Position numbers and translations under genes: made by a program. A stretch of DNA of 64,000 nucleotides, taken from NCBI RefSeq assembly GCF_001294645.1, contig NZ_CP011869.1:62001-126000 (forward strand), read 5' to 3'. This document shows, piece by piece, positions 1 through 7,883 of this stretch (position 1 is its first letter; each line of letters opens with the position of its first letter). The notes beneath the pieces are model-generated. The model made no database searches. It worked only from the letters and a program-made list of their open reading frames with translations, and was not told the origin of the DNA. The stretch is from Pseudonocardia sp. HH130629-09. Its GTDB lineage: Bacteria > Actinomycetota > Actinomycetes > Mycobacteriales > Pseudonocardiaceae.

Positions 1-2530
1 GGGGCGCCGAGTCGGGCGTGGATCTCGGCCGGGCCGAGGTCACTGGGGATGATCGGGCGGAGGGCGTCGACGTTGCGCTGGAAGCGGGCGTCCGCGTCGG
101 CCGCGGTCTCGGCTGCCGCGAGCTTGGCGCGGACGTTGCCGGACAGGTACTCCGCCGCGACGACCAGGAGCCCGGGTTCGGTGGTGGGGCCGGTCGCGTC
201 AGCGCGCGGCGGCTGCTCGAACACCAGGTCGCCGAGGCGGTCCCGTACCTCTGCGGGGTCGGTCTGCAGGAGTGCGGCGATGTGGTTGGTGTTCACCGCG
301 CCGTAGGTGTCCAGGCAGATGGCCAGGGCTTCGGCGGGGGTCTCTGCGCTGGTGCGCGGTCGTCGCGGTGCGACGACGCGTTCGGTGAAGATGGCCGCAC
401 GGCTGGCTTGCCCGGTCGACTCGTCGTAGTCCTCCAGCGCGCGGACGACGGGCGAGTAGGGGTCGGCCCGGAAGCCGCCCTGGGGCGGGTACTGCTTGGC
501 GAGGATGTCCTCCCCGGTCTCCGCGTGCTGTCGGCCGGTCCGGCGCCACGTGAAGCGTCGGAGGGGGCCGAACGTCTCGACGTAGGTGGCGTAGCGCTGA
601 CCGAGCTCCTCCCGCAGCCCGGCGATCTCGGCGGTGTCGTCCGCGGTGGCGGCCTCGGCGTCGAGCAGGGCCCGGGTGGTGTCTCGCAGCCCGATGAGGG
701 CACGCAGCTCGGTCTGCTGGGTACGGGGCACGGGGTACTCGACCACCGCCCCGTCCTGGATGCGGGTGAAGGTTCCATCGGGGGTCGTCTGCAGGAGCCC
801 TTCCTGCTGCGCCTCGGCCCCGTTGGCGAGGGTGATGACCGGGTCGGTGGTGCCGGGGTGGCCGGCGTGCGTGTAGCCGAGCCCGGTCGTGGAGGCGTGC
901 TGGACGATCTGGCCGAGGGCGGCGGCCAGCGTGGTGTCGGTGAGGTCGCCGACGATCTGTAGCTCGTCGTGGCGGTAGGCGCCGTGCCCGAGCTGGGGGT
1001 GCCGAGAACCATCTCGGGGTTCTGCTGGAAGTAGTGGTTGACCGCGATCTCGCCCTGGTCCCCGATGCTCATCGGGCTGGTGTCGAGCCAGCTGTCGTCG
1101 GCCGGGGCCGCGCCGGGCTCGCGGCGGCGCAGGACGAGCAGGTCGGTCACGACAGCGGTGCCGGCGGCGCGCTGGTGGGCCTTGCTCGGGAGCCTGACCG
1201 CACCGATGAGGTCGGCATGTTCCCCGATCGCGAGACGGGCGCTCGGGCTCTCGGAGTCGAGGGTGTATCGGCTGGTCAGGGCGAGGACGAGCCCGCCCGG
1301 GTGGGTCAGGTGCACGGACTTGAGCAGGAAGTAGTTGTGGATGCTGTGGGCTCCGGCGTTGTGCACCGGGTCGGCCGGGGCGACCTTCGCGAACGGCACG
1401 TTGCCGATGACCAGGTCGAACGTGCCCTCGGGTGCCCGGGTCTGGACGAAGGACTCGTGGCGGATGGTGGCGTGCGGTTGGAGGGCCTGGGCGATGGCTG
1501 CGGTGGTCGGTTCCACCTCGACGCCGACCATCCGGGCGTTCTCGGGTGCGAGCGCGAGGAACGTTCCCGCGCCGCACCCGGGCTCGAGCACCGTCCCGCC
1601 GGCGAACCCGAGGTCCTCGACTGCTCGCCACATCGCCTTGGCGATGGTCAGGTCGGTGTAGTGGGCGTTCAGGGTGCTCCGTCGTGCAGCACTGAACTCG
1701 GTCTCGCTGAGCAGGTCGCGCAACTCGCGACGGGCCCAGGCGAACTCCTCACGTTGCGGGTCGAACACCCGGGGGGCTGCTCCCCACCCGGACCAGCGGG
1801 CGAGTGTGGCCTGCTCCTCCGCGTTCGCCGGCCGCTGTGCCCGTTCTACGTGGCGCAGCGTGCGCAGCGCGGCCAGGTTCGCCTCGACCCGCGCTCGTTC
1901 GCCGGAGGGAGCGAGATCGTCCTGCGTCAGTGGTCGGAACCGCGGCGCAGCGTCTCCTGCGCCTGCCGCTCCTCCTGGACGATCTGCTGGTACTCCGGAT
2001 CCTCGGGACTCACGACGAGCGGCAGTGTCGAGCTCGTCGCCGGCGCCGCGGTCGGCTCTTCCGGCTCGATCTCCGGCTCCGGGTCCAAACGAACCCGTTC
2101 CTGCAGCACGATCGCCTCGGCGCGCATCCGCGCCCCTCTCATGCGGCCGACCCTGTCGAGGTAGCTCTCCTGCTGCGGATCCGGGCCCTCCAGCTCCAGG
2201 GCCAGCGAGTCGATCTCCTTCGACACCTCCTCGCCTAGGTCCTGGAAGAACTGGGTCGGGTTCGGGATCGCTCGGTACCGGTCCGGCAGCCACCGGGCCC
2301 AGTACTGATGGGCCATCGCTCCGTAGTCCGTCATCTCGCGCCTCGCTGCTGTGGCTCGCCGCCGCTGTCCCCGGTTCGTCGGTCGAGGGTACGACTTCCG
2401 GGAGTTGTGTTGTTGGACCGTCGACGGCTGGACTTTGCGTTTCGTTGCCGCCCTCTGAGACTCCCAACAGAAGGTCGTCGAAGGAAAGCTGATTCGCTGG
2501 GTCGCTTCGTCGGCTCCGGCGGGCCATCAC
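1..2530 (-). pseudogene. Plasmid DNA methylase/helicase-type protein, frameshifted, 3' end outside window
   Basis: Large plasmid or mobile-element protein that starts with an adenine-methyltransferase fold; relatives usually continue into an SF2 helicase, which would lie left of the window. The SAM-binding loop VLEPGCGAGTF (near residue 315) and the NPPY-like motif IGNVPF (near 374) are visible. The frame is open from 2530 to a five-G run at 995-999. There one base is missing from the coding strand, and the true protein continues in another frame (reading LGHGAYRHDELQIVGD) to position 1. The N-terminus is uncertain: the frame is open from 2530, but 1927-2334 also encodes a convincing protein in another frame, so translation may instead begin near 1930, where only a rare CTG overlapping the neighbour's stop is available. 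Conserved segments start at FRPLTQDDLAPS. The frameshift may be real or a homopolymer error. Confidence 0.6.
1927..2334 (-). CDS. Small conserved plasmid protein preceding the methylase/helicase
   Basis: 135-residue acidic protein starting MTDYGAMAHQYW, with protein-like composition (ordered N-terminal helices, then a Pro/Glu-rich linker). It resembles small proteins often encoded just before large methylase/helicase genes on actinobacterial mobile elements, sometimes annotated TnpV-like; I have no function for it. Its TGA overlaps the point where conserved sequence of the downstream methylase begins in another frame, so the two are probably translationally coupled or originally one polypeptide. 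The methylase frame stays open straight through this gene, which makes the overlap ambiguous. Alternative: an internal domain of one long protein reached by two frameshifts. Confidence 0.55.
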   Translation of the reverse strand: MTDYGAMAHQYWARWLPDRYRAIPNPTQFFQDLGEEVSKEIDSLALELEGPDPQQESYLDRVGRMRGARMRAEAIVLQERVRLDPEPEIEPEEPTAAPATSSTLPLVVSPEDPEYQQIVQEERQAQETLRRGSDH

Positions 2531-2539
2531 AGCACCCCG

Positions 2540-2977
2540 ATAGAGTCGGCAGAAAATGCCGCAATGACACGCGCCGAACTACTGCGAGAACCGCACTCGA
2601 GATCTGCGAAACCGCACTTCCGCAATGCGCGGTACGGCCCTCGTAGTCCTGTCTGCAACTCCATAGTCCCAGGTTACGCGGCCAGAAGACTGGAATCCAC
2701 AGATCTCCCCGTCTTTTATGCTAGATCGCTTTTCATGTGACGCCCCCGAACTAGCAACTCGCCGAGCCGCTGTGGCGAGCCGCCGTCCACGCTATCTAGA
2801 ACACTGAGAACTATCGACTACCAATACGGTCGCCCACCGTCCGCACAACTCGTCCGTACCGCGGATTCACTGTATGAACAGTAGAGCTGAGGGTTCGGAG
2901 CATTCGAATCTCACAACTCCAGGGCTGGCGCCGAGGACGCGCCGGGCGGGGCGGGCGACTGCTACACGGCCGCCGAT
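2540..2977. other. Gene-poor intergenic region with an operator-like inverted repeat
   Basis: No convincing gene. The stretch about 2640-2880 is clearly more AT-rich than its surroundings and lies between a leftward operon and rightward small genes, as expected for a regulatory region. ACTGT-ATGA-ACAGT at 2869-2882 is a perfect short inverted repeat and could be a repressor site. No promoter can be assigned firmly. Confidence 0.35.
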
Positions 2978-3202
2978 GTGGCCGCCTGCGACGGCGCCGG
3001 GGAGCAGGTCCAGGGCGCGGCGGGGACGGCCGACGACCGGGTCCTGACGAGGCAGCTCGGGGACGGCGCGGCGCTCCTGCGGGACATGGGCGCGACCCTG
3101 GCCCCGAACCTGACGCCCCGCGAGGAGGTCGCTACGACGGCCGGGGAAGCGGTGTTCGGGCCGATCGTGGAGACATGCCGCGGGGTGTACGCCGAGGGGT
3201 GA
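2978..3202 (+). CDS. Hypothetical protein, possibly 5'-truncated
   Basis: 74 codons from a GTG. The sequence (QLGDGAALLRDMG, ending ETCRGVYAEG) looks coding rather than like a shadow of another gene, and the same frame continues upstream to about 2925 (APGGAGDCYTAADVAAC) without a good start, so this may be the tail of a longer gene that lost its 5' end. Two cysteines, no membrane segment, no recognised family. It is followed rightward by other small hypothetical genes. Confidence 0.35.
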   Translation: MAACDGAGEQVQGAAGTADDRVLTRQLGDGAALLRDMGATLAPNLTPREEVATTAGEAVFGPIVETCRGVYAEG

Positions 3203-3332
3203 CCCCGGGGCGCCGGGAGCGCCCCGGTGGACGCCCCCGGCGGCGCGGTTCGGCGCCGGGCTCCACCGTGCACCGCGCCTTGGCCGGATGCCCGGTGGCG
3301 GGGCGGCTACTCGCTGCGCCACGATCGAGGGC

Positions 3333-3617
3333 GTGGACCTGACGCCCCTCCAGCGCGTGACACTGCACCGCCTCGTCGACGGCGGGCAGGCTCCGGAGTC
3401 GCAGCCGCGGACGGCGCTGCGGTGGCTGCGCCGGTACGGCCTCGTCGATGCGGACGGCCACCCCACCGACGAGGGGCGGGCGTACCTGGTCGAGCTGCGC
3501 ACGGAGGTGCAGCGCCGATGGGACGCCCACGACGAGGAGGTGCGTCGGCGGCGTCGCGAGGACCCGGCGTGGGGGATGCGGGACGCGATCCGACGGTGGA
3601 AGGCCGGCGAGCGTTGA
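3333..3617 (+). CDS. Small winged-helix-like hypothetical protein
   Basis: 94 residues from GTG at 3333, preceded by GAGG five bases upstream; an ATG at 3288 in the same frame would add 15 residues but has no better ribosome site. The pattern LTPLQRVTLHRLV then TALRWLRRYGLVDADG and PTDEGRAYL is typical of a small winged-helix module (recognition helix followed by a two-stranded wing). The C-terminus is a charged Arg-rich helix. It overlaps the next gene by four bases (TTGA), so the two are probably co-translated. Function unknown; DNA binding is inference. Confidence 0.5.
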   Translation: MDLTPLQRVTLHRLVDGGQAPESQPRTALRWLRRYGLVDADGHPTDEGRAYLVELRTEVQRRWDAHDEEVRRRRREDPAWGMRDAIRRWKAGER

Positions 3618-3964
3618 CCGGCGGCGGGCCGTCCGCGGAGGAGCTGCCCGACGCGGCGGTGGCGCGGATCCAGGCCGTGTCCGACGATGCGCGGATGCGG
3701 TACGACGAGGTCGTGGCCCGGGACCCGTCGGTGAGGGCCGCGATGGAGGGCCTGTACGGCGACGAGCTGTCGGCGTGCGTGCACGACGTCCGGGACGCCT
3801 ACCTGGCGGAGGGGATCTCCCGGGAGCGCGCGTCGCAGGCGTCGGAGGCGTGGTTGATCATCCGGTCCGGGGTGCGGGGCGATCTGGCGTTCGGTGACCA
3901 AATCATCGCGGATCTCGCGTCGGGGAAGCTGCGTCGCGGCGGTCGGGGCCCCGGCGCCCCATAG
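3614..3964 (+). CDS. Hypothetical helical protein
   Basis: 116 residues from a TTG that overlaps the preceding stop codon (TTGA). The protein is mostly helical and acidic in the middle (DDARMRYDEVVARDPSVR, YGDELSACVHDVRDAYL) with a basic, Gly-rich end. No known family recognised. The tight overlap indicates one operon with the winged-helix gene; hicAB with its own promoter follows. Confidence 0.5.
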   Translation: MTGGGPSAEELPDAAVARIQAVSDDARMRYDEVVARDPSVRAAMEGLYGDELSACVHDVRDAYLAEGISRERASQASEAWLIIRSGVRGDLAFGDQIIADLASGKLRRGGRGPGAP

Positions 3965-3966
3965 GA

Positions 3967-4011
3967 TTGTTCACCCGGGGTGGACAACTCCGTACGTGGG
4001 AGCCGTACAAT
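3967..4011 (+). promoter_or_regulatory. Predicted hicAB promoter with operator palindrome
   Basis: TTGTTCACCC then GGGGTGGACAA (3967-3987) forms a near-perfect palindrome (TTGTnCACC / GGTGnACAA). A -35-like TGGACA (3981-3986) lies inside its right arm and a -10 TACAAT at 4006-4011, with a long 19-bp spacer. HicB antitoxins usually repress their own operon, so this is the likely HicB site. CCGTAC is also repeated directly (3990-3995 and 4003-4008). Confidence 0.45.
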
Positions 4012-4030
4012 CGGTGGCGTGGTCCCCTCC

Positions 4031-4228
4031 ATGAAGCTCCGCGACGTCGAGCGGGCGCTCCTCGCCCACGACTGCCGCGTGTTGTCCGAGGCCGGGCCGC
4101 ACACCAAGTGGGGCTGCCCCTGCGGCGCCCACACCACGCCGGTCCCCCGGCACCGCACCATCTCTCCCGGGGTGGTGCGCAGCATCGGCAAGCGCATGGC
4201 GTGCCTGCCGGAAGGGTGGTTGCAGTGA
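4031..4228 (+). CDS. hicA: HicA-type mRNA interferase toxin
   Basis: 65 residues from ATG at 4031. The start MKLRDVERALLAHDCRV and the motif GPHTKW match the HicA double-stranded-RNA-binding-like fold, in which a conserved G-S/P-H motif supplies the catalytic histidine. The later segment TTPVPRH and SPGVVRSIGKRM matches the rest of the family. HicA toxins cut mRNA and tmRNA when free of antitoxin. The gene overlaps hicB by GTGA. A longer frame opening at 3980 runs through the operator and is not likely used. Size is normal for the family. Confidence 0.8.
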   Translation: MKLRDVERALLAHDCRVLSEAGPHTKWGCPCGAHTTPVPRHRTISPGVVRSIGKRMACLPEGWLQ

Positions 4229-4608
4229 GGTACTTCGTGACCGCGCGCCGGTGGGAGCGCGGATGGGAACTCCACATCGCCGACGAGCACGGCACCGAGG
4301 TCGGGGTGACGCAGTCCCGCACCCTCGGCGGGGCTGAGGCGATGGTCCGGGACTATCTCGCGCTCGACGACCGCGACGCAGCCGCGCCGGTCGAGATCCG
4401 GCCGACGTTCGACACCGCCGTGCAGGAGCGCATCACAGCGTCCCGCGCCCGGACCCGCGCTGCGCAGCGGGAGCAAGAGGCCGCGGCGAAGGAGTCCCGA
4501 GCCGCCGTCGCGCTGCTCGACGATCTCGGGCTGTCCGGGACGGAGATCGCGAGCGTGCTCCGGCTGTCCCGGTCCCGGGTGTCGGACCTGCGGAAGGCGT
4601 CCCGGTGA
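4225..4608 (+). CDS. hicB: HicB-type antitoxin with C-terminal helix-turn-helix
   Basis: 127 residues from a GTG overlapping the hicA stop (GTGA). The N-terminal half (MRYFVTARRWERGWELHI, then a dodecin-like EHGTEVGVTQSRTL) fits the degenerate RNase H-like fold that plugs HicA. The C-terminus LLDDLGLSGTEIASVLRL and SRSRVSDLRKAS is a clear helix-turn-helix, probably binding the palindrome at 3967-3987. The long charged linker (RARTRAAQREQEAAAKES) is likely helical. Toxin-first gene order is usual for hicAB. Confidence 0.75.
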   Translation: MRYFVTARRWERGWELHIADEHGTEVGVTQSRTLGGAEAMVRDYLALDDRDAAAPVEIRPTFDTAVQERITASRARTRAAQREQEAAAKESRAAVALLDDLGLSGTEIASVLRLSRSRVSDLRKASR

Positions 4609-4620
4609 CGTGGGGAGAGG

Positions 4621-4806
4621 ATGGCCGGCGTGAGTGATGAGACCGCGCCGCAGGACGTCCCGACCGTACGAACCCGGGCGGCTCTGTTGGGCGACCGACT
4701 CGCGATGCACTTCGAGGCCGGGCGAGTTCGCCTCAACGGTGTCCAGGTGACCGACCTGGATACCCCGGCCCCGGAGGGCATCCGGATCGTCATCGCTGGG
4801 ACCTGA
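4621..4806 (+). CDS. Small hypothetical protein
   Basis: 61 residues from ATG, preceded by GGGGAGAGG at 4612-4620, almost adjacent; a GTG at 4630 in the same frame would be better spaced. The core ALLGDRLAMHFEAGRVRLNG followed by VQVTDLDTP is protein-like. No known family; the RVRLNG...V pattern faintly recalls small RNA-binding S4-like loops, but that is weak. It may be the last gene of the hicAB operon, 12 bases downstream of hicB. Confidence 0.45.
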   Translation: MAGVSDETAPQDVPTVRTRAALLGDRLAMHFEAGRVRLNGVQVTDLDTPAPEGIRIVIAGT

Positions 4807-4870
4807 CGACTCCGCCCCGGTCTCCTTCCGGGACGGCCGTCGTCGTCTGGGGCGGTGCGGTCGGTCGTGG

Positions 4871-5143
4871 TCAGTACCGCAGGTTGTAGAGCGACCAGCT
4901 GGTTTCCTGGCTCTGGGTCGGGTTCCCGTTGGAGATGCAGCGGTACTCAGAGGTGTCGGGCCTGCCCCGGTAGGCAGCGATCGCCTCCTCGCACGCACCC
5001 CTGTTCGCGTAGGTCGCGACGTAGCTCCAGGTTGGGGACTGGGCAGGGGTAATGGGGGCTGCGACGGCGACCCCGGCACCGACCGACGTCAGCGTGGCGA
5101 CCCCGAGTGCGAGGCCGATCATCGTGGACTTGAGAACCCGCAT
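4871..5143 (-). CDS. Small secreted protein
   Basis: 90 residues from ATG at 5143, with a strong ribosome site AGGAGGAG nine bases upstream, which decides the start over longer in-frame options. Residues 1-30 are a Sec signal peptide: MRVLKST, a hydrophobic core (MIGLALGVATLTSVGAGVAV), then an AVAA cleavage site. The mature protein of about 60 residues has two cysteines (GACEEA, YRCISN), likely one disulfide, and a Tyr/Trp-rich end (SWSLYNLRY). Similar tiny exported proteins are common in actinomycetes and have no assigned role. Transcribed leftward, alone. Confidence 0.7.
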   Translation of the reverse strand: MRVLKSTMIGLALGVATLTSVGAGVAVAAPITPAQSPTWSYVATYANRGACEEAIAAYRGRPDTSEYRCISNGNPTQSQETSWSLYNLRY

Positions 5144-5262
5144 GGTCCTACTCCTCCTGCTTGGTGATCTTGGACTTGACGGAGGGTAGGAGCGCTCTCC
5201 CGGGGCCTCTCCCGGCTCGGCTCGGGGCTGGAGGGTCCTGCTGTGGTCGGAGGGCGGCCAGC

Positions 5263-5672
5263 TCATCGGGTCCGCCTGGTCCTCGTCCCGGACCGGTGCG
5301 GTGGTCCTTGGGGACCGCTCGACGGGAGGTCGCGGGCTTCGCGCAGCTCGCGGAGGTGCTCGCTGAGCGCTTCCCTGGCGGCCATCCGCGCCCCTCGTCC
5401 CGCCGGCCGGTCCCGCAGCGCCTGTGCCGGCGGCGAGGTAGTGGTGGGACTGCTACTTGTGCCGCTGGTCGCGCGCATTCGGCCGATCTGTACGGCGCGG
5501 ATCTCGCCGAGGCGTCCCTGCCAGGGGCGCAGGCGGGCGCCGATGACCCGCAGGGGGTCGCGGGCACCGGTGGTGACCGGTCCACGCGGTCGGTCGGGGT
5601 AGTCGGGGTGGTGTTCGAGTGCGTGGCGCAGTCCGGCGACGGTCGCGCCGGCTGTCAACGGCGGGTTGGGAG
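5263..5672 (-). pseudogene. 3' part of replication-initiator-like gene 1, cut off by IS21
   Basis: C-terminal part of the gene whose 5' part is at 7884-8949. In the frame entering from the IS21 end it reads PPLTAGATVAGLRHALEHHP, which aligns with YALEHRP just after PWWEAG in the intact paralogue at 37935-39650; the 5' part ends at that same PWWEAG. The remainder is basic and low-complexity, with a helix MAAREALSEHLRELREARDL near the end. Removing the element restores one continuous gene. Confidence 0.6.
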
Positions 5673-5723
5673 TGACCCCGTAGCGACGGATTGGAACTGA
5701 CCCCCGGCGTGGTGTGGTGATGG

Positions 5724-6575
5724 TCAGTCGTTGCTGGCGCGGTTGTGTTTGGCCAGGAGCTCGCGTCGGGCGCGGGTGCGGTAGGAGTCCCCGGACAGGG
5801 TCAGGACTTCGGCGTGGTGGACGAGGCGGTCGATCATGGCTGCGGCGACGACGTCGTCGGAGAAGGTCTCGCCCCAGCGGCCGAAGGGCAGATTGCTGGT
5901 GACCATGACGCTGCCTTGTTCATAGCGGGAAGCGATGAGCTGGAAGAACAGGTTCGCTGCGTCCTGGTCGAACGGGATGTAGCCGACCTCGTCGATGATG
6001 ATCAGTTTGTAGCGGCGGATCTTCTTCAGCTCGGCCTCGAGCCGGCCGCTCTGGTGCGCGGCGGCGAGTCTGGTGATCCAGTTGCTGGCGGTGTCGAACA
6101 GGACCGAGTAGCCGGCGTGGGCGGCTTTGACGCCGAGCCCGATCGCGAGGTGGGTCTTCCCGATCCCGGGCGGGCCGAGCAGGATCACGTTCTCGCACTT
6201 GGCGACGAACGTGCTCGTGGCCAGGTGGGCCAGGATGTCGCGGCGCAGCGAGGGCAGATGGTCGAGGTTGAAGTCCTCCAAGGTCTTGACCTGGGGGAAG
6301 TGCGCGGTGCGGATCCGCATGACCGTGCCCTTGGACTCGCGGTCGGCGACCTGGCGCTGCAGCAGCGCGCCCAGATACTCCTCGTGCGACCAGTTCTCCT
6401 CACGGGCCTGGGCGGCAAGCTGTTCCCAGCTGGCCGCGATGGTCGGGGTCTTCAGGACCCGGGTCAGGTAGGCGATCATCGCCGGCAGTCCGTCGGGGAC
6501 CGCGGCCAGCACCGGACCGGCCGGCCCCGAGCTCCCAGCGGGGTCGGTGGTGATCTTCGGTGGTGTGGTTGTCAT
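5724..6575 (-). CDS. istB: IS21 IstB-like ATPase (transposition helper)
   Basis: 283 residues from ATG at 6575. AAA+ ATPase of the DnaC/IstB group, which forms filaments on target DNA and directs IstA. Walker A GPPGIGKT (134-141), Walker B LIIIDEVGY (about 191-199) and sensor region VMVTSNLPFGRW are intact, and the C-terminal arginine-rich tail (SYRTRARRELL) is present. Its ATG overlaps the istA stop (ATGA), the usual translational coupling. Full length, probably functional. Confidence 0.9.
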   Translation of the reverse strand: MTTTPPKITTDPAGSSGPAGPVLAAVPDGLPAMIAYLTRVLKTPTIAASWEQLAAQAREENWSHEEYLGALLQRQVADRESKGTVMRIRTAHFPQVKTLEDFNLDHLPSLRRDILAHLATSTFVAKCENVILLGPPGIGKTHLAIGLGVKAAHAGYSVLFDTASNWITRLAAAHQSGRLEAELKKIRRYKLIIIDEVGYIPFDQDAANLFFQLIASRYEQGSVMVTSNLPFGRWGETFSDDVVAAAMIDRLVHHAEVLTLSGDSYRTRARRELLAKHNRASND

Positions 6576-7831
6576 GAGCTGCTCGCTTCCTCGGCAGTGG
6601 AGACGAAGTCGACACCGAACAGGGCGTCGTAGTCGGGCAGTGCGCGCAGGGTCACCGGGTGGCCGTCGAGGTGACGGCGTGCTGCGGCCTGTCGGGTGTT
6701 GCGGTCGTGGGCCAGGGCGCGGCGCATCGCCGCGGCGGTGTGCTGGTGCGCCGGGTCGGTGATCACCGCGTGGCGGGCCCAGCTGCGGTCGTGACGGGCG
6801 ACGACCTGGCCGGCGCAGTAGACGACGACCTCGCGCGGTGAGGCGGCGACATCGACGAACCGGCCGATCATCTGCGGATCCACGGAGTAGTCGTTGGCAT
6901 CGACGCGGACGTAGTAGTCCCGTGCCAGCCGGATCCGCTGGGCCAGCCCGATCGGCGGGTCCAGCGGCGGCAGCGGAGTCATCGCCGCGTAGTCGTGGGC
7001 GAGCACGTCCACCGGGCGGCCGCCGATCGCTCGGACGGTGCGGGTGTTGGCCCGGGCCAGCCAGTCGTCGATCTGGTGGTTGAAGTCGGCTGGGGAGGCG
7101 AAGCGACGTCCGGGCAGGAACGAGGTCTCGAAGTAGCCGTTGTTGCGTTCGACCAGCCCCTTGAACTCCGGATCCCGCGGTGGGGCAAGCCGGATCCGGG
7201 TGGCCAGAGTGCCGGCGAACGCAGCGGCCGGTGCCGAGACCCGCCCGGTCCCGCCGATCGCAGACTCCCGGTCCCAGACCAGCGTGCGGGTCACCCGCCC
7301 GACGTCGCTGATCAGCTGCCACATCCCGGACAGGATGTCCCCGGCCTGGCGCGAGGGGATCATCGTCGCGGACAAGAACCGCGAGTAGCCCAGCGTCATC
7401 ACCAGCACCGGTAGGACCCGTTCCTGGCCTGGGCCGACGGGGATCGTGGTCTCGGGGAACCACAGGTCGCACTGGGTGATCTCGCCCGGTGCGTAGGCGA
7501 CCCGGTCGACCGGGTCGATCCCGACATACTCGGGGCGGATCTGGCGGATCCGGTCCTTGAGCACGGTCAGCGAGTGCTCCCACCCGATCCGCTCTGCGAT
7601 CACCGTGGCCGGCATGCGTGGGAACTGCGCCAGCAATGCCCGCACCTGCGGCTCGACCGCATCCGCCAGCGATCCCCGCGGGCCCCGTTCCCGCTTCGGC
7701 GGGCCCGGCGCCCGCAACGCGGAGCGCACCGTGTTGCGGGCCACCCCCAGCCGGCGGGCGATCTCCTTGATCGGGACACCCTCGGCCCGATGCAGACGAC
7801 GGATCTCGGCCCAGTCCTCCACCGACAACAC
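6572..7831 (-). CDS. istA: IS21 transposase IstA
   Basis: 419 residues. N-terminal helix-turn-helix (IRRLHRAEGVPIKEIARRLG, then VARNTVRSAL), then an rve-type DDE core: first Asp in TQCDLWF, second in LVWDRES, Glu in GLVERNNGYFE. The C-terminal beta domain (YYVRVDANDYSVDPQ) is typical of IstA. The start ATG lies shortly inside the right terminal repeat. Frame intact and of usual length, so the element may be active. Confidence 0.9.
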   Translation of the reverse strand: MLSVEDWAEIRRLHRAEGVPIKEIARRLGVARNTVRSALRAPGPPKRERGPRGSLADAVEPQVRALLAQFPRMPATVIAERIGWEHSLTVLKDRIRQIRPEYVGIDPVDRVAYAPGEITQCDLWFPETTIPVGPGQERVLPVLVMTLGYSRFLSATMIPSRQAGDILSGMWQLISDVGRVTRTLVWDRESAIGGTGRVSAPAAAFAGTLATRIRLAPPRDPEFKGLVERNNGYFETSFLPGRRFASPADFNHQIDDWLARANTRTVRAIGGRPVDVLAHDYAAMTPLPPLDPPIGLAQRIRLARDYYVRVDANDYSVDPQMIGRFVDVAASPREVVVYCAGQVVARHDRSWARHAVITDPAHQHTAAAMRRALAHDRNTRQAAARRHLDGHPVTLRALPDYDALFGVDFVSTAEEASSS

Positions 7832-7883
7832 CCCCTCAGCGTCGTGCAGAGGGGGTCAATCCCAAGCCGACGCTAGGGGGTCA

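Larger units (their letters stand above)
5673..7883 (-). mobile_element. IS21-family insertion sequence
   Basis: About 2.2 kb bounded by 33-bp imperfect inverted repeats: both ends start TGACCCC, contain TAGCG, and finish with TGACCCCC (left 5673-5705, right 7851-7883 inverted). The terminal TG...CA, the repeated inner TGACCCCC motif and the istA-istB overlap are classic for IS21. It splits a replication-initiator-like gene. No clean target duplication is seen (CTC shared at most), so the target site may have diverged. Confidence 0.85.

Noticed and set aside
18..2492. Several long plus-strand reading frames opposite the methylase/helicase
   Set aside because: Gly/Arg/Val-rich composition and exact complement of convincing minus-strand codons; shadows of the real gene.
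2867..3901. 344-codon minus-strand frame
   Set aside because: Low-complexity Arg/Pro/Ala sequence opposite the better plus-strand genes at 3333-3964.
5161..5700. Plus-strand frames near the left end of IS21
   Set aside because: Shadows of the minus-strand rep1 fragment, which aligns to the intact paralogue.
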